NCBI RefSeq assembly: GCF_010500925.1
Contig: NZ_QVMG01000014.1
Location: 1 to 59,122, forward strand
Direction: 5' to 3'
From: Parabacteroides sp. 52
Lineage (GTDB): Bacteria > Bacteroidota > Bacteroidia > Bacteroidales > Tannerellaceae
DNA length: 59,122 nucleotides
In this document: in pieces, positions 16,801 through 22,831 of the stretch
Numbering within the stretch: the first letter of the stretch is position 1
Layout: each line of letters opens with the position of its first letter
Notes under the pieces: model-generated
What the model saw: only the letters and a program-made list of their open reading frames with translations
What the model was told of the DNA's origin: nothing
Database searches by the model: none
Program-made: the position numbers and the translations under genes

Positions 16801-16903
16801 TCACGGTCGTTCTGTTTTCGGTTTGGCCCGATACATGGATGGTGATTACGAATCCCATCAGGAAGAAGAGTAGTTTCTTCCATTTTTTTTGGTCAACTTT
16901 CAT
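13865..16903 (-). CDS. susC: SusC/RagA TonB-dependent outer-membrane receptor
   Basis: A 1012-residue TonB-dependent transporter that takes maltooligosaccharides across the outer membrane with SusD. Order: signal peptide (1-26), carboxypeptidase-regulatory-like domain (30-105), a TonB box around EVVVIGYG (111-118), the plug with the SusC signature near DALAGKIAGV (147-156) and IRIRGGSSL, and a 22-strand barrel ending in the aromatic terminal strand LGVNINF. No N-terminal STN or anti-sigma-interacting domain is present, which agrees with control by a SusR-type regulator and not by an ECF sigma/anti-sigma pair. It is the first gene of the operon. Confidence 0.96.
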   Translation of the reverse strand: MKVDQKKWKKLLFFLMGFVITIHVSGQTENRTTVKGTLIDTTGEAVIGANITEKGTLNGTISDYDGNFSLSLAPHAVLVVSYIGYKTQEITYQGQAFLRITLQEDMELLDEVVVIGYGSVRKEDATGSVTAIKIDEQNKGVLVSPQDALAGKIAGVAITNSGGQPGAGSTIRIRGGSSLSANNDPLVVIDGVIMGSGSADGLSNPLSTVNPNDIETFTVLKDASATAIYGSRASNGVILITTKKGTSGKVHINYSGNVSVSTKRNTIEVLNADEFREIVTHHPQVTEGMLTALDLYPGVDTDWQDEVLRTAVSTDHTVSVYGSLQDKMPYRLSFGYTNQNGILQTSNFERYTGSVSLTPSFFDDHLRLNLNGKGVYINNQFADVGAIGGAVSFDPTKPVYNGNKKYEGFFTWTTDNTTEGTKAASAGINPVSLLQLKDDHSKVKSFIGNAQFDYKVHFLPDLRLNLNLAMDYSKSDGQNYIHPNAPSNYSPDDNQTGSNYLYNSTRKNMLLDFYGQYAKELPSIESRFDLMAGYSYQSYHKESDNVTYYLSRETGRFGENTEVSSAFKEFESKYVLLSFFGRLNYTWKDRYLLTFTLRDDASSRFAKDKRWGLFPSVALGWRLIEEPFLKENTVLSDLKLRLGWGVTGQQEINQGDYPYISFYRNGKGGAMYPFYDANGNVQWINVLAPTAANPSLKWEETTTYNIGLDYGFLNGRIQGAIDVYKRKTKDLINAEVNVPAGTDFAEYVVSNIGSLENKGVEFSINTKPIVSKDWTWDVGFNIAYNDTEITELTYNDNSDSPGKRFESTGGDGGLRLKIHSVGYAPGSYYVYQQVYDEAGKPIEGLYVDRNGDGVISDKDLYRYKNPVADVLMGFNSKITYKQFDFGFNGRVSLGNYNYNGTAANAALGINEIFGNNALSNKPRSVLKTNFQQRQRLSDYFVQNASFLKIDNITLGYNIENLFGLSHARVYATVQNPIILTKYDGLDPEVDGGNDRNVYPRPLTFLLGVNINF

Positions 16904-16948
16904 TGTTCAATGTTTTTATTAGATCTTAAGAAATTTCATATCTCTCTA

Positions 16949-16956
16949 CAAAGATA
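16949..16956 (-). promoter_or_regulatory. -7 promoter element of the susC operon
   Basis: On the minus strand the site reads TATCTTTG, an exact TAnnTTTG match, 46 bp before the susC ATG. The expected -33 zone (about 16,975-16,980) has no TTTG but overlaps a GTTAAAG repeat, as expected for an activator-dependent promoter. Confidence 0.7.
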
Positions 16957-16972
16957 TTTTATAGAATAAACA

Positions 16973-16999
16973 GTTAAAGAGGGTGGTAAGTTGTTAAAG
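16973..16999. promoter_or_regulatory. Candidate SusR-type operator: GTTAAAG direct repeats 20 bp apart
   Basis: GTTAAAG occurs at 16,973-16,979 and again at 16,993-16,999. The spacing is exactly 20 bp, close to two helical turns, and the pair lies just upstream of the susC -7 element. Two sites on one face of the helix suit a dimeric activator. Its link to the SusR-like protein is inference. Confidence 0.45.
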
Positions 17000-17094
17000 T
17001 AAACTAACAAAACAAATGAACACACTGATTAACAAAGGTTTGATCTAATAAAAAAACAAAGAAAAAGTAAGTTTTTATACGCCTTTAAGTAATA

Positions 17095-18732
17095 CTATTT
17101 ATCTATTTTTCCTAACTGTTTGACAGCTTCCAGGAAATTTTCTTTCCCTGTTTTGGATTTATTTCTCACCTTCAGCCGATAATTATAAACGGTCTGAGGA
17201 GAATAATGCAAGAAGCTGGCGATCTTCACACTGTCACAAATGCCCAAACGGATCAACGCATAAATCCGCAATTCGGGCGTCAACATCTCCCCTTCTTTCG
17301 GTACGATCTGGCTGCCTTCCTGCAAAAGAGAATTGAAATCATCCACAAAATCAGGGTAGATATTCAGGAAGATCGTATCAAAGCTTTTATAAAACTCTTT
17401 GAGTTCATCGTTGACCAACGTACCGGAATGTATCTCCTTATACAATTCGTCGGTTTGATTGGCTTTGATCTTGCGATAAACCCTCTTACGGAAATCTTCC
17501 ATCTTGTCAATATACGAAGAACACATCGTAAATACATAACTTATATATTCCTCCTTCACATGATTAGACTCCGACAATTCGTCATTCAGTTTGTTCAGTT
17601 CTTCGTTTTTGCGTGTGAGTGCCTCATTGAATTCTTTGAGCGACTGCCTTACCTTGGCCAATATTTTTAATTGTTTATAAATATAAACCAAAGCAATGGC
17701 GAGAATACAAAGCAAGAAGGTGATGACAAAAAGAGATTGCACAAGCTGTTCCTTTTCTCCTTTCATCTTGATGTCGTAAGCCGAATTAATGATAGGCAGG
17801 ATGCGGGACATCTCCAGGGCACGCAAGCGGGCTTTGCAGAAGATGGCATCTTCCAATGAGGATTTAATATAAAGGTAAGAGCGGTCTATCTCTTTTTCCT
17901 GATACAATAATTCTGCCAATTCGGAGAGCGACATATATTCTTTCACCCCACTGCGCATATCTCCTATGGCCGATATCGCCAGGTATTTCTTCTGGTTCCT
18001 CCTATCTCCCAAGGCGGCATAAGTCTCTGCTATCGTATGTGCCATCATGGCGACAATGCGGGGATCGTTTGTATACTCTTCCAACACCTTTAAGCCTTGC
18101 TCCAAAGCCTTCTCTTTCTGTCCTTCAAGCCTTAATTTAGCACAGGAGACCAACTTATAACCTACATCTTCCGGATTATTGATCGTCTGCAGGATGGAGT
18201 CTTTATAGTTTCTCTCCAGGAACAGGTAATTTTCCTTTTCTTCGCGGGTCACAGAATAGGCCGCCATCAACATATACAACGAATGATAAAGGTGATGGAT
18301 ATAGGCCGTTTCTTCGTTTGTAAATGCGGCCCTGTCCAAAGCGTCTATGATATCCAATGCTTCTTTATACATGCCCGTCACAATCATTGCTTCCGCTTTA
18401 TTGAGATAGGAGATGTTTTTACGCCGTTCGTCCTTCCGTTCAATCGCAATCTGTAACCGCCGGCCGGCAATGACCAAGGTCGAATCCATCTGAAAATTCT
18501 TATATTCTTCAAATAAAGACCCCAAAACATCAAACCGTTCTTCCGTAGAAGAAGCGTGATACACCTGCATTTCAAGTGCACGGATCCGTTCCTGTTTTTC
18601 TGCCGTATACATAGATCTTTCCTGGATACTCTGATCCAACACATATAATAGAGAGTCCAACTGCGGATCTGCTTCACCCCTACAAACCAAGGATGAGAGA
18701 AGATAGAAAAGAAGAAAAAAGTGTTTTTTCAT
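17095..18732 (-). CDS. susR: SusR-like transmembrane transcriptional regulator (DUF6377)
   Basis: A 545-residue membrane regulator that probably senses maltose or maltooligosaccharides in the periplasm and activates the sus operon. Numbered from the longer start at 18,741: signal peptide or N-terminal anchor (4-22), TPR-like helical periplasmic domain (25-330), one transmembrane helix (335-356), a coiled coil (360-395), then a cytoplasmic region ending in a LuxR-like helix-turn-helix (about 487-530, with LTPELRIYALIRLG and SPQTVYNYRLKVRNK). This layout and length match SusR of B. thetaiotaomicron. It lies directly upstream of susC in the same orientation, 191 bp away. I prefer the ATG at 18,732 because the hydrophobic leader starts there. 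Confidence 0.85.
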   Translation of the reverse strand: MKKHFFLLFYLLSSLVCRGEADPQLDSLLYVLDQSIQERSMYTAEKQERIRALEMQVYHASSTEERFDVLGSLFEEYKNFQMDSTLVIAGRRLQIAIERKDERRKNISYLNKAEAMIVTGMYKEALDIIDALDRAAFTNEETAYIHHLYHSLYMLMAAYSVTREEKENYLFLERNYKDSILQTINNPEDVGYKLVSCAKLRLEGQKEKALEQGLKVLEEYTNDPRIVAMMAHTIAETYAALGDRRNQKKYLAISAIGDMRSGVKEYMSLSELAELLYQEKEIDRSYLYIKSSLEDAIFCKARLRALEMSRILPIINSAYDIKMKGEKEQLVQSLFVITFLLCILAIALVYIYKQLKILAKVRQSLKEFNEALTRKNEELNKLNDELSESNHVKEEYISYVFTMCSSYIDKMEDFRKRVYRKIKANQTDELYKEIHSGTLVNDELKEFYKSFDTIFLNIYPDFVDDFNSLLQEGSQIVPKEGEMLTPELRIYALIRLGICDSVKIASFLHYSPQTVYNYRLKVRNKSKTGKENFLEAVKQLGKIDK

Positions 18733-18824
18733 AGGATGCAAACATTCAGTTTGTAAAAATAAGAAAAAGGTATGAGATCTTTCCTCTTTATAAATATTTT
18801 CGCTTTTTTTGGGGGGTATATTCT
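18733..18824. other. susR upstream region, no gene
   Basis: AT-rich sequence with a T8G6 run near 18,804-18,816 between the regulator start and the 22-bp array. A near match to a minus-strand -7 element (AATGTTTG, one mismatch) at 18,739-18,746 would give an almost leaderless transcript. Nothing else is recognised. Confidence 0.35.
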
Positions 18825-18912
18825 ATTGCCGATGCGCATCGGCAATATTGTCGAAGCGCATCAGCAATATTGACGAACGTGATCAGCAATGTTGCCGATG
18901 CCCATCGGCAAT
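18825..18912. repeat. Tandem array of four 22-bp dyad-symmetric units
   Basis: Units lie at 18,825-18,846, 18,847-18,868, 18,869-18,890 and 18,891-18,912 with no spacer. Unit 1 is a perfect palindrome with arms ATTGCCGATG and CATCGGCAAT around CG. Unit 4 is nearly the same. Units 2 and 3 keep the ATTG start and the AGCAAT end but are worn in the middle. The array ends 92 bp before the susR-like start codon. It could be a regulator-binding array, a folded RNA element or a decaying repeat. Confidence 0.9.
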
Positions 18913-18991
18913 AAAAAAGAGCTGTGTTTTTGTACACATAAAATGGCGTTTTTTTCTTCCAACTCTTTGAGATTGGATTGGAGAAAGGAAG

Positions 18992-19167
18992 GTGTTTAGA
19001 GTGATAAGAAAGTGCTTGAGGTTACAGAAAAGTGTTTGGTTAACAAGAAGATATATCGGATAGCAGGACGGTATCTCAGATGACAGGACGGTATCTCGGA
19101 TGACAGAACGGTTTTGGAGCGATAGGAAAGGTTTGGAGTAACAGGTAGGTTTGGAGTAACAGGTAAG
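18992..19167. repeat. Degenerate minisatellite, nine units of 18-20 bp
   Basis: Units begin at 18,992, 19,012, 19,032, 19,051, 19,071, 19,091, 19,111, 19,131 and 19,149. Each starts GT (or AT) followed by a T-rich part and then a G-A-CAGGA-like half; units 5 and 6 and units 8 and 9 are almost identical to each other, which suggests recent duplication. The array runs straight into the 40-bp inverted repeat. Open frames through it look like shadows. Confidence 0.8.
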
Positions 19168-19168
19168 G

Positions 19169-19395
19169 TATCTTGGCTCCTCTTCTTGGATAAGAAGAGG
19201 GGGACCGCCGGCTCAGCCGGGGGTGGAGCAGTTTGATCTATTATCATATTGTATATCAAATAAATACACAACAGAAAAAAAACAGCTATAAATAGTTACT
19301 CTAAAACAGGTATATACATTTATAAAGAATTCAAACTGCTCCACCACTGCAAGCAGCGGTCCCCCTCTTCTTATCCAAGAAGAGGAGCCAAGATA
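19169..19395. mobile_element. MITE-like inverted-repeat element, 40-bp perfect arms
   Basis: The arm at 19,169-19,208 is the exact reverse complement of 19,356-19,395. A second inner pair, GGTGGAGCAGTTTG (19,222-19,235) and its complement (19,332-19,345), follows after short segments that differ but are each palindromic (CCGGC-TCA-GCCGG on the left, CTGC-AA-GCAG on the right). The core of about 95 bp is AT-rich and non-coding. Each arm also holds its own 9-bp stem CCTCTTCTT/AAGAAGAGG with loop GGAT. No transposase is present and I could not identify target-site duplications, so the mobile label is inference. Confidence 0.55.
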
Positions 19396-19550
19396 GTGCT
19401 AGTCACTAATAATTAATTGTAAATTATAAATTGTAAATTATAATCTCTCACGCTTCACCCATCACTAACCACTAATCACTAACCACTAATCACTAATCAC
19501 TAACCACTCATCATTAATCATTAATCGTTAATCATTAATCGTTACTCCCT
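19356..19550 (-). repeat. Composite intergenic repeat, copy 2 (inverted)
   Basis: Read on the minus strand this repeats the order of copy 1: 7-bp tandem units (about 19,457-19,545), the GTGAAGCGTGA...TATAATTTACAATTTATAA block (about 19,409-19,456), the 17-nt core TAGTGACTAGCACTATC (19,392-19,408), then the GGCTCC hairpin. It shares its hairpin with the right arm of the 40-bp inverted repeat. Copies 1 and 2 thus flank the ATPase gene and sus locus in inverted orientation. Confidence 0.85.
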
Positions 19551-19595
19551 AAACCAACCGCCCCATTTCTTTGTTTCTTCTAAAAAAGGACAGCT

Positions 19596-20099
19596 ATGAA
19601 ACAATTCAAGCCTTTATTCGTTTGCAGCCTGGTACTTCTGGCAGGAGGATTTTTGCAGGTTTTTGCTCAAAACAAAAAGGAGCAGAAAGAAAAAGAGGTA
19701 AAAGTATTACTTCAAAATGGTTCGTATAAGATAGATGTACACAGGGCCTTACCCAGAAGCGGAAGAGCCATCAATCTGACCTCCCTTTATACGCTCGAAA
19801 TACGGGGTGACTCCGTCTTTTCGCATTTGCCCTATTTTGGCAGAGCTTATAGCGTTCCGTACGGAGGGGGGGACGGTTTACATTTCGCGGAAGCTATGGA
19901 GGAGGAACTTATCTCCCAGGATAAAAAGGGAAATACAGAGATTAAATTCCAGACACGTACATCCGAAGATCTCTATCAGTTCAATATAAAGGTATTCAAC
20001 AATGGCTCTGTCAGTATCTATGTGAGTCCGACTAACCGGCAAAGCATCTCTTTCCAGGGTGAGTTACGAACAAAGGAAAATACCCCCAAAGAAGATTAA
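19596..20099 (+). CDS. DUF4251 domain protein, exported
   Basis: A 167-residue protein with a signal peptide ending near VFAQ (about 25) and a single DUF4251 domain (about 45-158) of beta-rich character. The family is common in Bacteroidetes and has no known function. The signal peptide places it in the periplasm or envelope. Its stop codon overlaps the stop of the convergent radical SAM gene by 4 bp. Confidence 0.8.
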   Translation: MKQFKPLFVCSLVLLAGGFLQVFAQNKKEQKEKEVKVLLQNGSYKIDVHRALPRSGRAINLTSLYTLEIRGDSVFSHLPYFGRAYSVPYGGGDGLHFAEAMEEELISQDKKGNTEIKFQTRTSEDLYQFNIKVFNNGSVSIYVSPTNRQSISFQGELRTKENTPKED

Positions 20100-21019
20100 A
20101 GGCTAAGTTTCCCCTGCCGGCTATCTCTTTCTTCGATGCGCCGATGCACCTGGGCGGTAAACTCATAGTTCTTAAGTCCCCAGTCCGGAGCAATCAAGAG
20201 CTCCTTCGGCGACTGAGAGACGAATCTCTCCACGACAAAGCGGGGGTTTAACCGCTCGATAAAATCAATCACCAGATCGATATACTCCTCCACTGTATAA
20301 AGATGAAACAACTCCGGCTGTTTTTCGAACTCTTCTCCCATCCGCGTATGACGGATCAACTGCAACTGATGCAGCTTGAGGGTAGTCAGGGGCAAAGAGG
20401 ATAAGGTAGTGGCATGTTGCAGGATCTCTTCTCTTTTCTCTCCGGGCAGTCCCAATATCAGATGCGCCCCGGTATATATGCCCGCAGCGGCTGTTCGTTC
20501 GATAGCCTGCGCGGCTTCCTGCCAGGTATGCCCCCTGTTTATCCTTTCCAGTGTCTTGTCCAATGTACTCTCTACCCCATATTCGACCAAGACAAAAACG
20601 GTCTTTGCAAGCGTCGCCAGGTATTCCAGTAAGGCATCCGGCATACAATCGGGGCGGGTACCGATAATCAGCCCCACGACACCCGGAAAAGCCAAGGCCT
20701 CTTCGTATTTGCGTTTCAACACGTCAAAAGCCTCATAGGTATTTGTATACGCCTGAAAATAAGCCAGGTATTTCATCTCCGGATACTTACGGGAGAAAAA
20801 ACGAATGCCTTCGTCCAGTTGTTCACTCACCGACTTCTCCGTCCGGCAATAGTCCGGGCTAAAGGTTTGGTTATTGCAATAGGTACACCCTCCCCAGCCT
20901 TTGGTCCCATCCCGGTTGGGACAGGTAAAACCGGCATTGACGGATATCTTCTGCACTTTGTAAGGAAACACCCTACGCAGAAAATCCCCGAATTCGTTGT
21001 ATCGTTTTTGTTGATTCAC
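20096..21019 (-). CDS. YhcC-type radical SAM protein (TIGR01212)
   Basis: A 307-residue cytoplasmic radical SAM protein. The N-terminal cluster motif is of the TIGR01212 type, CPNRDG-x-KG-x-GGC-x2-C (about residues 29-44), followed by a radical SAM barrel with ARTEKSV/QAYTNTY landmarks. The E. coli relative YhcC has no firmly assigned reaction. The start is GTG at 21,019, fitting the family N-terminus (YNEFGDFLRRVF). An exact -7 element ends only 4 bp upstream, so the transcript may be leaderless. Confidence 0.88.
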   Translation of the reverse strand: MNQQKRYNEFGDFLRRVFPYKVQKISVNAGFTCPNRDGTKGWGGCTYCNNQTFSPDYCRTEKSVSEQLDEGIRFFSRKYPEMKYLAYFQAYTNTYEAFDVLKRKYEEALAFPGVVGLIIGTRPDCMPDALLEYLATLAKTVFVLVEYGVESTLDKTLERINRGHTWQEAAQAIERTAAAGIYTGAHLILGLPGEKREEILQHATTLSSLPLTTLKLHQLQLIRHTRMGEEFEKQPELFHLYTVEEYIDLVIDFIERLNPRFVVERFVSQSPKELLIAPDWGLKNYEFTAQVHRRIEERDSRQGKLSL

Positions 21020-21023
21020 CCGA

Positions 21024-21031
21024 CAAAAGTA
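21024..21031 (-). promoter_or_regulatory. -7 element abutting the radical SAM start codon
   Basis: The minus strand reads TACTTTTG, matching TAnnTTTG, and stops 4 bp before the GTG start at 21,019. Transcription from it would begin at or next to the start codon. Confidence 0.55.
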
Positions 21032-21190
21032 TAAAAAGCTGCGCGCAGCAGCACAGAATCTCTCAGAAAATATAAACGGGCAGGCGGTTTCTTCTCATTA
21101 TATGGAAAGACTGACCCGCCGAATTTATTTTTTTATTATCTTGCGTCACTTTGTTTCCATCCATTTTAAAACAGTCAAATGACAACTCTT

Positions 21191-22699
21191 ATGAAATTTA
21201 AATTTACACTTATCACTTACCTGTTTTTCCTCTGTTCGGCTGCTTGTTGGGGAAATCATATAAAAATAGACCTCAGCCCATCTATGAAAGTTGTATTGGA
21301 TAACAATCCGAAGTTAAGTGGCCATGGGGAATTAAGGGTTTTTATGAACAATTACAAAACCTTTGAAGACATGCCGAATTTCACGAAGAAAAAGCCGGCT
21401 CCCTGGTATGCTCTTCGTGATACTATCCGCAAAGTAAAAATAAACCATTCGGGTGTACAGACTATTGGTAATTATGCTTTTGCGGACTGTACCAACCTGA
21501 AAGATCTTCAATTCGATTTCGGATCAGCTGTAAAATCTATTGGTGATTACGCTTTTACCAATTGTCAGCGTCTTCGAAATATTTATTTTTATGGAGATTC
21601 AACCCTCTCTTCTATCGGTAATTTTGCTTTTTCGCATTGTACAGAACTTTGGTGGGCCAAAATACCCGCTTCCGTAACCTCTTTAGGACGCGGCATTTTC
21701 CAGGGTTGTTCCGATTTGCACTTTATCACGGTTTATTGGGAAAAACCTTTAGTGGTGACAGAGGATGTATTTGCAGGAATAGATATAGGAACGATCCGTT
21801 TAACGGTGCCCAAAGGCACACTGTCACGCTATCAGGAAGCAGACGTTTGGAAGAACTTCAAAGAGATAGAAGAAGAAGAAGAGTATTATAATATGGCGAA
21901 TGCTTTTTCTGAAAAATTGGGGGATTTTGTCTCTCAGACAATAGGCGAAAAGACATTGGTCTGGATTATTTTATGTTTGTCTATTGCTTTATTTATCATA
22001 CGATTGATAAATAAAAACAACGGTTATGCAAACAATCGTATGTATCTCTTCTCCCATATCTTATTCCTGACTGTCTGTCTATTAGAAGTAGTGTATCTTG
22101 CTGCGATCGAGAATGACCGGGAATGGTTCTGTATGCCCGACGAGGTCGGTTGGTTTTGGGTAATTGTCAATTTCTTCCTGTTTGCAGGGGTCATTTACAA
22201 TCAGATACTCTGCTTTATCGGTTCATTGAACGCTATACAATCCCGAGCAAACGTAACGTGTAACTTCTATTGGGGGATTGTTTTGGCGGGTATATGCCTT
22301 GTCCTTGCTTTTCTTGTTGCTGTTTTCGGCTCTGAAGACTTCGCCTGGATGATGATCGTTATTATGTTTCTTTTGCAATTGGTTCAGGTGGTCTACTTTT
22401 TTATTCGTTTCGACCAAAACCTCAGCGGTGCTTTATGGATGTCCGTCGTTTACTTAGTAGGGCTGTTAGGTACAATGGCCGCCTTGGCAATCTTCATGCA
22501 ATTATTGGTTGTCGCCTTGTTAGGCTTAATAGTTATTGCTATTGCATTAAAATCCACCGGATTGGGATTTACGGGAAAGACAAAAGGGGTAGTGCATTAC
22601 GCGGATGGAAGCTCTGAGAATATAACAGAAAGTGGCCGGGGAATAACCGGTGAAACATACTATAAAGGAGATGACAGTGGAAAAGAGTTCATGAAATAA
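21191..22699 (+). CDS. BspA-type leucine-rich repeat protein fused to a polytopic membrane domain
   Basis: A 502-residue protein. I use the ATG at 21,191 (MKFKFTL), which opens a signal peptide ending near ACWG; an ATG at 21,179 adds four residues. About residues 85-210 are LRR_5 (BspA-like) repeats, with IGNYAFADCTNL, IGDYAFTNCQRL and IGNFAFSHCTEL about 23-26 residues apart. A short charged linker (EEEEEYY) leads to seven or so hydrophobic helices (about 240-460) and a cytoplasmic-looking polar tail. LRR_5 proteins are usually secreted or surface proteins, so joining to a multi-helix domain is unusual. I do not recognise the membrane part. No function is assigned. Confidence 0.75.
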   Translation: MKFKFTLITYLFFLCSAACWGNHIKIDLSPSMKVVLDNNPKLSGHGELRVFMNNYKTFEDMPNFTKKKPAPWYALRDTIRKVKINHSGVQTIGNYAFADCTNLKDLQFDFGSAVKSIGDYAFTNCQRLRNIYFYGDSTLSSIGNFAFSHCTELWWAKIPASVTSLGRGIFQGCSDLHFITVYWEKPLVVTEDVFAGIDIGTIRLTVPKGTLSRYQEADVWKNFKEIEEEEEYYNMANAFSEKLGDFVSQTIGEKTLVWIILCLSIALFIIRLINKNNGYANNRMYLFSHILFLTVCLLEVVYLAAIENDREWFCMPDEVGWFWVIVNFFLFAGVIYNQILCFIGSLNAIQSRANVTCNFYWGIVLAGICLVLAFLVAVFGSEDFAWMMIVIMFLLQLVQVVYFFIRFDQNLSGALWMSVVYLVGLLGTMAALAIFMQLLVVALLGLIVIAIALKSTGLGFTGKTKGVVHYADGSSENITESGRGITGETYYKGDDSGKEFMK

Positions 22700-22774
22700 A
22701 AACGATTCGTAAGTAGCGAAAAACAGACAAAGTTCATCCTATGCAGCGTTAACCACGCGACAAAAGGCGGAGGC

Positions 22775-22805
22775 ATTGCCGTATTAATTTATTTATGTAA
22801 GTTTG
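22775..22805 (+). promoter_or_regulatory. Promoter of the peptidase-lipA operon
   Basis: TAAGTTTG at 22,798-22,805 is an exact -7 match, and ATTG at 22,775-22,778 stands 19 bp before it, a good distance for the -33 element. The ATG at 22,832 follows 26 bp later. Confidence 0.65.
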
Positions 22806-22831
22806 TGGCTTAAACAAAATCACTTATTTCC

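Noticed and set aside
18825..18912. 22-bp array as a CRISPR
   Set aside because: The units are contiguous with no spacers, and no cas gene is in the window.
18996..19271. Reading frame of 91 codons with a PVTPNL repeat
   Set aside because: The peptide repeat is just the minisatellite read in one frame; no family, start signal or codon pattern supports it.
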